Notes under the pieces: model-generated | What the model was told of the DNA's origin: nothing | Database searches by the model: none | Seen by the model: the letters and a program-made list of their open reading frames with translations, nothing else | Shown: positions 8,527 to 16,712 of the stretch, piece after piece | How the letters are laid out: each line of letters begins with the position of its first letter | Position numbering within the stretch: position 1 is the first letter of the stretch | Made by a program: the position numbers and the translations under genes | Source of the DNA: Neobacillus niacini | GTDB lineage: Bacteria > Bacillota > Bacilli > Bacillales > Cytobacillaceae | Assembly (NCBI RefSeq): GCF_023715785.1 | Contig: NZ_JAMBOX010000008.1 | Coordinates: forward strand, 1-64,000 | DNA: 64,000 nucleotides | Direction: 5' to 3'

Positions 8527-9573
8527 TTATCTCCTTTCCGACTTTTCATTGATTTTTACAAAATGCTTTCTAGCTATAGGTGTTATTTCTTCTGGTAGTT
8601 TAAATGACAGTGGTTCTTGATGGAGTGCTTGGAAGAAGTTATAATCACTCGTATTTAAAAAACCCAGTGTAAGCCGTGGGATTAGACGGACATGAATCGG
8701 TTGTTTTAATTCCGAATTTGATGAAATATGAACCATTAAATTAAAACTGGCAAATCCTTGTTCATCTAAGGTGGAAAAAATAGCTCGTAAACCTTTCGAA
8801 AAATCAATCCAATCTTGTTCATTTACATCATCTATTGAATTAGATTTTGAAAAAACAGCCAAAAAATCATTGTGGCTCTTCGGTGCGAAGGAATGTATCC
8901 AAGCAATATCTCCTACTTCACCGATCCATCTTTCCTCTAGCGTTTTTTCTGTTTCACTTAACTGTGTAAAATATTCTTTACCTGTATCATTCTGAAACGC
9001 GTGTGCTTTTTCTGCTACCAATCTTTGATAATTAGATGGAGAGTCTGAGACCATTACTTGGATATGTGGATGGAGAATACTCCCACCTGATAACGGCAGA
9101 TAATTCCAGTTAATCGAAGCGTGTTTTGCCTTAGAATCTATGGCAGCTACCCGTTGGATATAGGTTTGTGCAGCTAAGAAGGCATCTTTTATCATTTCGA
9201 TTGTAAATTCTTCTAATCTGACATAATGTTGGTCAGAAAAAATAACGACCCCATTATGTTTGCTATACGGGAAAAGATTCGGAAAAACAACAGCGCTACC
9301 TTGAGAAATTCTACCTTGTTTTGTGATTTCGCTCTTGAATAAAGGGGTAAGTTTTTGTAAATTTTCACTGCAAAACGGGCAATTTTTTCCACCGGTTTTC
9401 TCGCTTGCTTCGATATAATCAGGTGGCTGTATTTTCAATCCTGGATCAAATATTAGCCGAGCGGATTCCCCTGTTAGTGGATCAAATCGAATTTCTGTTT
9501 TACGTTCGATGTCATTTCCGTGATTATCTGAAAAGCTGAACCATTCTTCTTGTTTACGAAATTCTATGGTCAT
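8527..9573 (-). CDS. GalT/HIT-superfamily-like protein of unknown role
   Basis: This 348-residue protein resembles galactose-1-phosphate uridylyltransferases. A CPFC motif (C65, C68) matches the zinc site, and HPHIQ (residues 158-162) matches the HPHxQ nucleotidyl-transfer motif. Overall similarity beyond these is not obvious. The role inside an acyl-CoA operon is unknown; a nucleotide hydrolase or transferase acting on a CoA or adenylate by-product is one guess. The frame can be extended to 9618, but this would overlap the upstream gene. ATG 9573 has GGGGGGA 8 bases upstream and is chosen. Confidence 0.7.
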   Translation of the reverse strand: MTIEFRKQEEWFSFSDNHGNDIERKTEIRFDPLTGESARLIFDPGLKIQPPDYIEASEKTGGKNCPFCSENLQKLTPLFKSEITKQGRISQGSAVVFPNLFPYSKHNGVVIFSDQHYVRLEEFTIEMIKDAFLAAQTYIQRVAAIDSKAKHASINWNYLPLSGGSILHPHIQVMVSDSPSNYQRLVAEKAHAFQNDTGKEYFTQLSETEKTLEERWIGEVGDIAWIHSFAPKSHNDFLAVFSKSNSIDDVNEQDWIDFSKGLRAIFSTLDEQGFASFNLMVHISSNSELKQPIHVRLIPRLTLGFLNTSDYNFFQALHQEPLSFKLPEEITPIARKHFVKINEKSERR

Positions 9574-9589
9574 GGCTGTGTCCCCCCGC

Positions 9590-10357
9590 TTACTTCGCAG
9601 GCAGCTGCGCTGCACCATCTAGCATAATCGTAGTTCCATTTAAATAGGGATTTTCTATAATATGTCTAACCGTTGCTGCATATTCAGTCGGCTTGCCGAG
9701 CCTCTTTGGAAAAGGAATATGCTGGGCAACTTCCTGTTTAAAACTTTCAGGCATTCCGCTAGACATTTGCGTATCGAATAGACCTGGTGAAATGGCAACA
9801 ATCCGCATTCCATAATCACCAATCTCCCGGGCAATTGGAAGCGTCATCCCGACAACTCCTGCTTTTGACGCACTATAGGCGGCCTGTCCGAGCTGTCCGC
9901 CAAATGCAGCTGCAGAAGCAGTATTCACAATAACCCCTCTTTCCCCGTTCTCATCAGGTTCATTTTTCAACATTTCTTGAACCGCATATCGAACCACGTT
10001 CATTGTGCCAATTAGATTTACCTGGATTACCTTATTAAATTTATCCATTGGAAAAAGTCCCTTTTTGGAGTGGACCTTCGCACCAAAAATAAGACCGGCA
10101 CAATTCACTGCGACATGTATCCCACCAAATGTGCTTGAGACCGTTTCCACAGCTTCACGTACAGAATTTTCATCACTTACATCTGTCTTACAAAAAACAA
10201 CGGATTCACCAAGCTCTCTCACAAGATTTTCTCCGCGGTCTTCATTCAAATCTAAAATTCCCACCTTTGCGCCCTGCTCCACAAACAGCCTTGTACAGGA
10301 TTCACCAAGCCCTGATGCCCCGCCTGTTATAATGAATACACGATTTTTGATATTCAT
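9590..10357 (-). CDS. SDR 3-hydroxyacyl-CoA dehydrogenase, HSD17B10 type
   Basis: This 255-residue short-chain dehydrogenase has TGGASGLG for NAD binding, NCAG, and the catalytic YSASK. The segments GERGVIVNTASAAAF, GQLGQAAYSASKAGV and ISPGLFDT are hallmarks of the HSD17B10 / type II 3-hydroxyacyl-CoA dehydrogenase group. Members of that group oxidise 2-methyl-3-hydroxybutyryl-CoA and steroid alcohols. Here it probably oxidises a branched or cyclic 3-hydroxyacyl-CoA. A close paralogue lies at 26791-27564 in the second module. AAGGGGAG precedes ATG 10357. Confidence 0.9.
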   Translation of the reverse strand: MNIKNRVFIITGGASGLGESCTRLFVEQGAKVGILDLNEDRGENLVRELGESVVFCKTDVSDENSVREAVETVSSTFGGIHVAVNCAGLIFGAKVHSKKGLFPMDKFNKVIQVNLIGTMNVVRYAVQEMLKNEPDENGERGVIVNTASAAAFGGQLGQAAYSASKAGVVGMTLPIAREIGDYGMRIVAISPGLFDTQMSSGMPESFKQEVAQHIPFPKRLGKPTEYAATVRHIIENPYLNGTTIMLDGAAQLPAK

Positions 10358-10369
10358 TTTTATCTCCCC

Positions 10370-11158
10370 TTAATAACCCTTAAATTCAGGTTTACGTTTT
10401 TCTGCAAACGCTTTTAGTCCTTCTGCTAAGTCATAGGAGCGAACATGCTGCCTTAAATGAAGCATTTCATGGCGTAATGCTGCGTCTTGTGTTTGATCAA
10501 CCGCCGCGTTGGCTACTTCCTTCATCCGTCGGAGCACCAATGGACTTTTAGCAGCTAGCTTTTCAACAAATTTTTCGACCTCCTCCACTAGCTGACCATC
10601 AGCGACAACTTTATTCACCAAACCAAATCTCTCCATTTCCGCAGCTGATAGAAAATCACCGCTAAAAAGAAGATATTTAGCTCGATTAAGCCCGACTTTC
10701 TTTGGTAATACAGCCGCTCCACCTGCACCTGGAAATACGCCAAAGTTAGAATGGGCATCACCGATTTTGGCACTTTCAGCGGCAAATACGAGATCACAAC
10801 ACATGACAAGCTCCAGACCTCCTGCAAGTGCTAAGCCATTAACTGCAGCAATGACGGGTTTTGGCATTTTACGAAGAATACCGCATACCACATCGAACAT
10901 GTCAAGAAAATCCCTCGTACCTGGTTCCGAATTATGGAGGGAGGATAGGACATTTTTAAGGTCTGCTCCAGCGCAGAAGGCAGACCCTGTTCCAGTAAGG
11001 ACGACAACCTTAATCCTGCTATCTTGTTCACATTCATGTAACACGCTCTCCAACTCATCCAGCATACCGGATGATACTGAATTCATATTCTTTGGACTAT
11101 CTAAAATAATCCAAGCGCCGGCACCGCGACGCTCAAAATGAATACTTTCGTATTGCAT
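10370..11158 (-). CDS. Enoyl-CoA hydratase/isomerase family protein
   Basis: This 262-residue crotonase-fold protein keeps one catalytic glutamate (GGLELVMCCD), but the second position reads GDAHSNFGVFPG, with His/Ser where classical hydratases have PEV. The same GDAHxNFG signature occurs in the paralogue at 24759-25547, so it is a subfamily trait rather than decay. Oxyanion loop SAFCAGADLKNV is intact. It may be a hydratase or isomerase for an unusual enoyl-CoA. The ribosome site AAAGGAG precedes ATG 11158, and 12 bases separate its stop from the next gene. Confidence 0.85.
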   Translation of the reverse strand: MQYESIHFERRGAGAWIILDSPKNMNSVSSGMLDELESVLHECEQDSRIKVVVLTGTGSAFCAGADLKNVLSSLHNSEPGTRDFLDMFDVVCGILRKMPKPVIAAVNGLALAGGLELVMCCDLVFAAESAKIGDAHSNFGVFPGAGGAAVLPKKVGLNRAKYLLFSGDFLSAAEMERFGLVNKVVADGQLVEEVEKFVEKLAAKSPLVLRRMKEVANAAVDQTQDAALRHEMLHLRQHVRSYDLAEGLKAFAEKRKPEFKGY

Positions 11159-11185
11159 AGGTATCTCCTTTCCAAAATAGAAAAG

Positions 11186-12094
11186 TTAGTTTTTGTTTAA
11201 TTGGAAATTCTGAACAGAACAACTTGCGCAATCTTTTGCGGGTACACGAGATTTATCTAAATCTTGCTCTTCCTCTACTTTTTTCCGAATCCCTGTTGCG
11301 AAATCATTCGCAAATAGTGCAGCTCCTAATGCCCCGATAATCTGAGGTTCATCAGGAATAAAAATAGAAACACCTAATGTTTTTTCTAATGCTTTTACCA
11401 ATCCTATATTTTTTGCTCCTCCACCTGTCATCATTACTGGTTGCTGCATACCTACACGCCCGACCAATCCTTTCATTCTCCCTGAAATCGCCTTGTGCAT
11501 GCCAGAAAGAATGTCTACAGTTGTATGACCTTCAGCCACTAATGAAATAACTTCCGACTCCGCAAATGTTGTACACATAGAACTGATTTTGATATCCGCA
11601 TCTGATTGCAGCGACAAGGCTCCAATTTCAGTTAATTCAACGTCCAATGCTCTCGCGAGAACTTCAAGGAATTGGCCAGTTCCAGCAGCACATTTATCGT
11701 TCATTGCAAAGTTTTTAACATTACCTGATGGATCGACCGCGATTACCTTGCTGTCCTGACCGCCGATATCAATGACTGTTTTTACTTCAGGATAAAGGTA
11801 GTTGGCGCCCTTTGCGTGACAACTGATTTCCGTTAAATTCTTTCCTGCAATTTCTAACCTTTTTCGTCCATAACCAGTGCTAACGGTATAGGTGATATCT
11901 TCGAGGGCCAATCCTGCTTTTTCTAAAGCGTCATCAATTGCCATCATGACAGCTTTTTGACTAACAAATCCCAACTGTTTGACGCTATGGGAAACAATTT
12001 GTCGATTTCCATCAATTATTACTGCTTTCCCTGTTAAGGAACCGCTATCTACACCCATTGTATAAAAGGAAGAACGATCACTTTTTGATGTCAT
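11186..12094 (-). CDS. Acyl-CoA dehydratase activase (BadF/BadG/BcrA/HgdC ATPase)
   Basis: This 302-residue ASKHA-fold ATPase feeds electrons at low potential to the radical dehydratase/reductase. Motifs in order are GVDSGSLTGKAVIID (phosphate loop), DIGGQDSK, NDKCAAGTGQF (C135), MCTTFAESEVIS (C174) and MTGGGAKN. C135 and C174 are the two conserved cysteines that in HgdC homodimers hold one [4Fe-4S] cluster between subunits. The protein is some 40 residues longer than HgdC and ends in a tail containing CASC (C289, C292), which is not usual for the family. It lies after the two large subunits, separated by a strong hairpin. GAAGGAG precedes ATG 12094. Confidence 0.93.
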   Translation of the reverse strand: MTSKSDRSSFYTMGVDSGSLTGKAVIIDGNRQIVSHSVKQLGFVSQKAVMMAIDDALEKAGLALEDITYTVSTGYGRKRLEIAGKNLTEISCHAKGANYLYPEVKTVIDIGGQDSKVIAVDPSGNVKNFAMNDKCAAGTGQFLEVLARALDVELTEIGALSLQSDADIKISSMCTTFAESEVISLVAEGHTTVDILSGMHKAISGRMKGLVGRVGMQQPVMMTGGGAKNIGLVKALEKTLGVSIFIPDEPQIIGALGAALFANDFATGIRKKVEEEQDLDKSRVPAKDCASCSVQNFQLNKN

Positions 12095-12149
12095 TTAACT
12101 CTCTCCTTCAACATTCTGTTTATCTATAAGGAATTATCTCTCCCCATTT

Positions 12150-12187
12150 CATCATATGTCCGGGACATTTTCCCCGGACATATGATG
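12150..12187. other. 15-bp perfect intercistronic hairpin
   Basis: CATCATATGTCCGGG (12150-12164) pairs perfectly with CCCGGACATATGATG (12173-12187) across an 8-base loop. It lies between the dehydratase large-subunit gene and its activator gene. No T-run follows on the minus strand, so it is more likely an mRNA-processing or 3'-protecting stem, or a partial terminator, that lowers activator expression relative to the enzyme. Confidence 0.8.
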
Positions 12188-12193
12188 GATTTA

Positions 12194-13498
12194 TTACCCT
12201 CGACTTTTTTGTGCTTCAAGACTTTCAATCAGTGCTTCAATACGAGTATTAACCAGTTCTTCCTTGTAGAAGGAATCGTCGACCATATCTCCTTCAAATG
12301 AAGTAGATTGAATCCCCATCTTTTTATTTAAGTTTTCAGCTAATAGGAAATGCGAGCGTGAGAAAGATCGGCAAGTTCTTGCACCATGGAAGACAATACC
12401 GTCAATGGAGTAATCTTTGGAAAGTGTCATCATTCGCTCTTCAGTAATTGGGTAGCCTAGGTTAAGCTGACATTCCAAATGATTAATCGCAATTCCTCTT
12501 AATGGGTGTTCAGGATCAATCGTGTCAGGCTCGTGCCAGAAGGCCATATGCGTATATCTACCTGCAACAACTGTGGCATCATAGCTCGCAAACTTATCAG
12601 CCATCCATCCCAGCTTGTTCCAGTTCATAATTCCTTCCCAGAAAATTCGGTATTTCTCATTCGGAACAGCACTTACACCATTATCGAGTCTCTCTTGTAC
12701 CTCGTCTTTTACAGCTTGCATAGCTTCCACGGTTCCTGGCCATGCAGTGAGATAATTAACCGGTGCAATTTGAATCGACCAATCAAAGAAGCTGGCAGGA
12801 GCTGGTTTTGCCTTACACAGTTCCATCGCTTCCATCCGAAGTTTTCCAACTTTCTTCGTAACACCCATTAACTCCTGGAATTTATCCCAGTTATATGGCT
12901 TGCCGCTTACAACCTCTAAAAACTTAATCAAATCCTCAAACTGTCTAACAACGTATTTTACGTTTTCCTCAAATTCTTCACCTTTCATATAGGTAGAACC
13001 ATTTCGCCCCATATGATACGGAATAACCACATTGAACCAAGGGATTTTTTTACCAAATACACGCTCAATTGCCCAATCCCACTGTGGTCCAGTTGAACAA
13101 CCTGGATAACATGTAACAATTGCATCTGGTGCTGGGATTTCAGTCGCAATTGGACCTGGGTTCAAATCATCCGGAACACCTAATTCTGCGAACATCGCAC
13201 ATCCCATTTGTGTTCTGGCATAGGAACAAAGTTCACGATTAAATCCCTTGTTCTCTGCAAATGTTTGCGGTTCCTTTTCTTCATGTCTTGCGGCTACACG
13301 AGCACCGTACCCTTCCCCATGAATCCAAGCCATATCCTGAGCGGCCATAAATGGTCCGATTGGCAGACCAGTCGTATAAACAACCTTTTTACCTGTCTTC
13401 TTGGCATTAATCAGATCTTCCCAATATTCATTAACGAGCTTATTAACCAATTTCCCTGACTTTAATCGATTCGCTCTTTTCGCTTCCTGTACTGCCAT
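12194..13498 (-). CDS. 2-hydroxyacyl-CoA dehydratase / benzoyl-CoA reductase, larger subunit (HgdA/BcrB-like)
   Basis: This 434-residue subunit of the 2-hydroxyacyl-CoA dehydratase D-component superfamily should bind a [4Fe-4S] cluster and the acyl-CoA substrate. Likely ligand cysteines lie in RELCSYART (C91), VTCYPGC (C130) and HGARTCRSF (C376). The length equals that of class I benzoyl-CoA reductase BcrB (about 435) more than HgdA (about 477). The family uses one electron driven by ATP hydrolysis to form a ketyl radical, which either removes a 2-hydroxyl group or reduces an aromatic ring. Its partner gene follows the usual order directly upstream. The catalysed reaction cannot be settled from sequence alone. 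Confidence 0.9.
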   Translation of the reverse strand: MAVQEAKRANRLKSGKLVNKLVNEYWEDLINAKKTGKKVVYTTGLPIGPFMAAQDMAWIHGEGYGARVAARHEEKEPQTFAENKGFNRELCSYARTQMGCAMFAELGVPDDLNPGPIATEIPAPDAIVTCYPGCSTGPQWDWAIERVFGKKIPWFNVVIPYHMGRNGSTYMKGEEFEENVKYVVRQFEDLIKFLEVVSGKPYNWDKFQELMGVTKKVGKLRMEAMELCKAKPAPASFFDWSIQIAPVNYLTAWPGTVEAMQAVKDEVQERLDNGVSAVPNEKYRIFWEGIMNWNKLGWMADKFASYDATVVAGRYTHMAFWHEPDTIDPEHPLRGIAINHLECQLNLGYPITEERMMTLSKDYSIDGIVFHGARTCRSFSRSHFLLAENLNKKMGIQSTSFEGDMVDDSFYKEELVNTRIEALIESLEAQKSRG

Positions 13499-13542
13499 CT
13501 ATTATCATTCCTCTCAATTTTGTTTTGCTTTTTTTAAAATCT

Positions 13543-14697
13543 TTAAACAGCCATTTCTACAAAGGCTTCTAATCTGGTTTTTATTGTTTCGATGGAATCA
13601 AGTTCGTGTGAGATTTCTAGGAGTAGGTGTGGGATTCCAGCTTCTTGCATGGCATCTTTAATATCTGGGTAGAAGAACATATGTGGTTCACAGAATTGGG
13701 CCATCACGATGACAAGTTGATCTGCCTTATACTTTCGCATAGAATCAACCAGGTATTGTGGCCAATCCGTTTTAGGATCACATCGAGTAGGACAAGGGAC
13801 GTTTGTATTTTTATCAATGTAATGAGCGGCGATGGCTTCGAGTGGCTCTCTGTCCTCGGCGATATTATCACTGATATATCGATAGCCGTGGAAAAGGTCA
13901 TCTCCTACGACAACAGCACCGGATTGTTCCACAAGCTCCAATATTTCGTTTTTCGGTGCACCGCAGAAGCTTCCAGATAAGAAGACACGCACCCCTTCTT
14001 CTTTGATCGTTTCCTTTTTAGATTGAAGTTTCGGAAGCAGACTCTCTAAAATTTCGTTATGCTCTTCCTTCGGCATCACCATACTAGATTTAATAATCGA
14101 TAACATATCACTGGAGGTTAGCAGCGACGGATGGACGGATTTCAACTCATATATTTCCCTAATCAGGCACCGATTTTTGTTATAAATTCGGATACTTTTA
14201 AGGATATCTTCATCACTAATCTTTTTGTCTGCAAATCTTTCAATATCGCGTTTTAACTCCTCTAAACCTTGAACAATATCTCCATGGGTCCATGGCTGGT
14301 TGCCAACCGGCAAACGGAAAAACATGTTACTGACCTTTGGAAGAAGGTTTCCAACCACCTCTGCACCTCCGACGGCTTGGATACAATAATCTCCACCAAC
14401 AAAACCGTCTAGGAAATCTAGTTCCCCCTTTGCAGCTTGATCCACAATACTGCGAGTCGGACCACAGAAATAAGCAGGATAATAGGCGTGCCCGGTGGTA
14501 ATCGGTTCCTCTTTTACTTGAAGGACAATCGGTAAGACGCCTGCCGCATGCAGTAACTCTTCAGGAAAATGCATGATGTAACAGCCGATAATCTTGGAGC
14601 CGGTTTCCATTTTCCATTCTTTTGCTCTCTCATAGGGATCCGCTGCTATTTGGGCTAATTTGTTTAAGATTTCATCTGATGATAAATTTTGGTACAT
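13543..14697 (-). CDS. 2-hydroxyacyl-CoA dehydratase / benzoyl-CoA reductase, smaller subunit (HgdB/BcrC-like)
   Basis: This 384-residue partner subunit shows the family opening IGCYIMHFPEELLHAAG and cysteines in YFCGPTRS (C78), GGDYCIQ (C105) and AQFCEPH (C336), likely [4Fe-4S] ligands. The C-terminal segment after GIPHLLLEIS is also typical. Its length fits both BcrC (about 385) and HgdB (about 380). It forms a heterodimer with the product of the next gene and is recharged by the activase encoded 1.4 kb downstream. GGAGG precedes ATG 14697. The acyl-CoA dehydrogenase and SDR genes upstream show it works inside an acyl-CoA pathway. Confidence 0.9.
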   Translation of the reverse strand: MYQNLSSDEILNKLAQIAADPYERAKEWKMETGSKIIGCYIMHFPEELLHAAGVLPIVLQVKEEPITTGHAYYPAYFCGPTRSIVDQAAKGELDFLDGFVGGDYCIQAVGGAEVVGNLLPKVSNMFFRLPVGNQPWTHGDIVQGLEELKRDIERFADKKISDEDILKSIRIYNKNRCLIREIYELKSVHPSLLTSSDMLSIIKSSMVMPKEEHNEILESLLPKLQSKKETIKEEGVRVFLSGSFCGAPKNEILELVEQSGAVVVGDDLFHGYRYISDNIAEDREPLEAIAAHYIDKNTNVPCPTRCDPKTDWPQYLVDSMRKYKADQLVIVMAQFCEPHMFFYPDIKDAMQEAGIPHLLLEISHELDSIETIKTRLEAFVEMAV

Positions 14698-14735
14698 AAT
14701 CGTGTTCCCTCCTAAATTTAAAAGAAAATGAAGTT

Positions 14736-15506
14736 TTATCCTGCAAATGAAAGACCGCCGTTGATACTTAAGGTTTGACCTGTAATTCTGTCGGATTCAG
14801 GCGAGGCAAAGAAAAGTGCCGCCTCTGCAACATCCTCAGCATTTGGTAAACCAAGCTTTGCACGGTCCACAGCTTTTTGAAAAACATGACTTGCCTCAGT
14901 AGCCATTACTGCCTCAAATCCCGGTGTGTCTTGGATAACCGTTAAACAAAGAGCATTCACGCGAATCTGCCAGCGTGCAAACTCATTTGCCAATGCTTTG
15001 TTCATTAGTACAAGTCCAGCTGCCGCCGATCCGATCAAAGACTCTCTTGGGGTCGCAATTCTTCCCGCGTCAGAGGTAATGATGACAATTTTCCCGTAAT
15101 TCTGCTCTCGCATGTGGTCGAGCAAAGCACGTATTGCATATAACCTAGAGGATTGTTGGCTATTTAAACATCCGTCGTAGTCATTAGGGTCGAGTTCGTG
15201 AAAGAACTTTGCATATTGAACAGTGGCACCACCATTTGCTATCAAAATATCAATCTTTCCCATTTCAGCAACAGCACGGTCTGCCATCTGTTTGACAGAA
15301 TCATAGACAAACAAGTCACATTCTAAAAATATTGCCTTTCTACCCAAGTCTTCGATCTCTGCTACTACCTGCATACCCGCTTCGTGATTTCTGCCGCTAA
15401 CCACAATATCTGCTCCACTTTTTGCCAGTTTCAAAGCGGTCGCTTTGCCAATACCATTTGTCCCACCTGTAACAAGGGCTACTTTCCCTTCAAGATTTGT
15501 TATCAT
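14736..15506 (-). CDS. SDR-family protein lacking the catalytic Tyr and Lys
   Basis: This 256-residue SDR has an intact nucleotide motif (TGGTNGIG, residues 13-20) and the catalytic Ser (ITSDAG, S145). The YxxxK motif is replaced: where relatives read YSASK it reads IGSAA (I158, A162). The rest of the fold (RWQIRVNAL, ITGQTLSINGG) is well preserved and there is no frameshift. I infer a pseudoenzyme subunit or an enzyme with altered chemistry. In the anaerobic toluene pathway, BbsC is described as a non-catalytic SDR partner of BbsD; a similar pairing with the SDR at 9590-10357 is possible. Start ATG 15506 has AAAAGGAG upstream; an earlier TTG (15527) would overlap that site. Confidence 0.85.
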   Translation of the reverse strand: MITNLEGKVALVTGGTNGIGKATALKLAKSGADIVVSGRNHEAGMQVVAEIEDLGRKAIFLECDLFVYDSVKQMADRAVAEMGKIDILIANGGATVQYAKFFHELDPNDYDGCLNSQQSSRLYAIRALLDHMREQNYGKIVIITSDAGRIATPRESLIGSAAAGLVLMNKALANEFARWQIRVNALCLTVIQDTPGFEAVMATEASHVFQKAVDRAKLGLPNAEDVAEAALFFASPESDRITGQTLSINGGLSFAG

Positions 15507-15556
15507 CGTTTTCTCCTTTTCAGACAAGGTTTAATATTCAGACATTTCAACAAAGA

Positions 15557-16696
15557 TTAAGACTGGAGTACACGGCCAATCGCCATTACCTCTGCCTCTT
15601 TCGTTCCTTCATAGATTTCAAGAATTTTTGCGTCACGGTACCATTTTTGGACATTGTATTCTTCCATATATCCGTACCCGCCATGAATTTCGATAGCTGC
15701 ATTTGCGCAGAAGACTGCTGTCTGTCCGCCTAAATATTTTGCCATTGCTGATAGTGTAAAGTCAGGTTTCCCTGAATCAACTAACCATGCCGCCTTATAG
15801 ACGATATTTCGAAGCGCCTCAACCTTGACGGCCATTTCCGTCAATTTGGTCATCGTTGCTTGGTAGCTTCCAATTGGGTTGCCAAAGGCATATCTTTCCT
15901 TTGAATATTTGACCGCTTCATCAAGACATGCTTGCGAGATTCCCAATGCCTGAGCAGCAACCATCATTCGAGTTATATCAAAAAAGTGCATGAGCTGCTG
16001 GAACCCTCTTCCATCAGTCCCAACTAGATTGGACTGAGGAACGCGGACATTTTCAAACGAAATTTGTGCGGTATCACTTGAGCGAATTCCTAACTTTCCA
16101 TGAAGCTTACTTCTTGTGATTCCCTCGCTATTGGCGTCAACGATAATTTGTGAAAAGCGTTTATGTCTTTTTTCATCTGGCTGTGTTATCGCTTGCACCA
16201 CCATAAAATCACTGACAGTACCATTGGTGATAAAGATTTTGCTGCCGTTTAGAATGAAATCCTCCCCGTCACGAACTGCTCTTGTTTGATAACCAGCAGC
16301 GTCCGTTCCGGCATTTGGCTCGGTGAAGGCTCCTGAGGAAACCCACTCGCCTTTACACACCTTCGGCAAATATTTTTGCTTTTGCTCCTCGGATCCGTAT
16401 AGATAAATTGCCTCACATCCAAAGCTTGCCGTGATAATATTTGTACCAATTCCCATGTCGACACGGGATAGCTGCTCTGTAATAACGGCCTGACCTAGTA
16501 TCCCAACACCTGCGCCACCATACTCTTCAGGAATCCAGGCTCCCACAAGACCTAGTTCAGCTGCTTTTTTAACAATTTCAGGAGTATACTTCTCTTCTTT
16601 ATCACATTGCGCTGAATGAGGGGCAATTTCATTTACGGCAAATTTATAGGTCATATCCTTTAAAATCGACAATTCCTCTGTTAAGGTATAATCCAA
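15557..16696 (-). CDS. Acyl-CoA dehydrogenase (short/medium-chain type)
   Basis: This 379-residue FAD enzyme introduces the alpha,beta double bond into an acyl-CoA and passes electrons to ETF. The signatures are AFTEPNAGTDAAG, FITNG, ELA-type C-terminal ALRNIVYKAAW, and AIEIHGGYGYMEEY. The catalytic base is present in the C-terminal motif IYEGTKEAE, as in medium- and short-chain enzymes. This differs from the paralogue at 25566-26729, where the same position is Gly. The start is TTG 16696 with GGAGGTG upstream. The thiolase gene lies 16 bases upstream. Confidence 0.92.
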   Translation of the reverse strand: MDYTLTEELSILKDMTYKFAVNEIAPHSAQCDKEEKYTPEIVKKAAELGLVGAWIPEEYGGAGVGILGQAVITEQLSRVDMGIGTNIITASFGCEAIYLYGSEEQKQKYLPKVCKGEWVSSGAFTEPNAGTDAAGYQTRAVRDGEDFILNGSKIFITNGTVSDFMVVQAITQPDEKRHKRFSQIIVDANSEGITRSKLHGKLGIRSSDTAQISFENVRVPQSNLVGTDGRGFQQLMHFFDITRMMVAAQALGISQACLDEAVKYSKERYAFGNPIGSYQATMTKLTEMAVKVEALRNIVYKAAWLVDSGKPDFTLSAMAKYLGGQTAVFCANAAIEIHGGYGYMEEYNVQKWYRDAKILEIYEGTKEAEVMAIGRVLQS

Positions 16697-16712
16697 GTCC
16701 CAACACCTCCAC

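Noticed and set aside
11186-14697. Naming the radical enzyme as benzoyl-CoA reductase outright
   Set aside because: Only one ATPase subunit, no ferredoxin, and no recognisable ring-opening hydrolase (BamA/Oah-type, about 377 residues) are present in the window.
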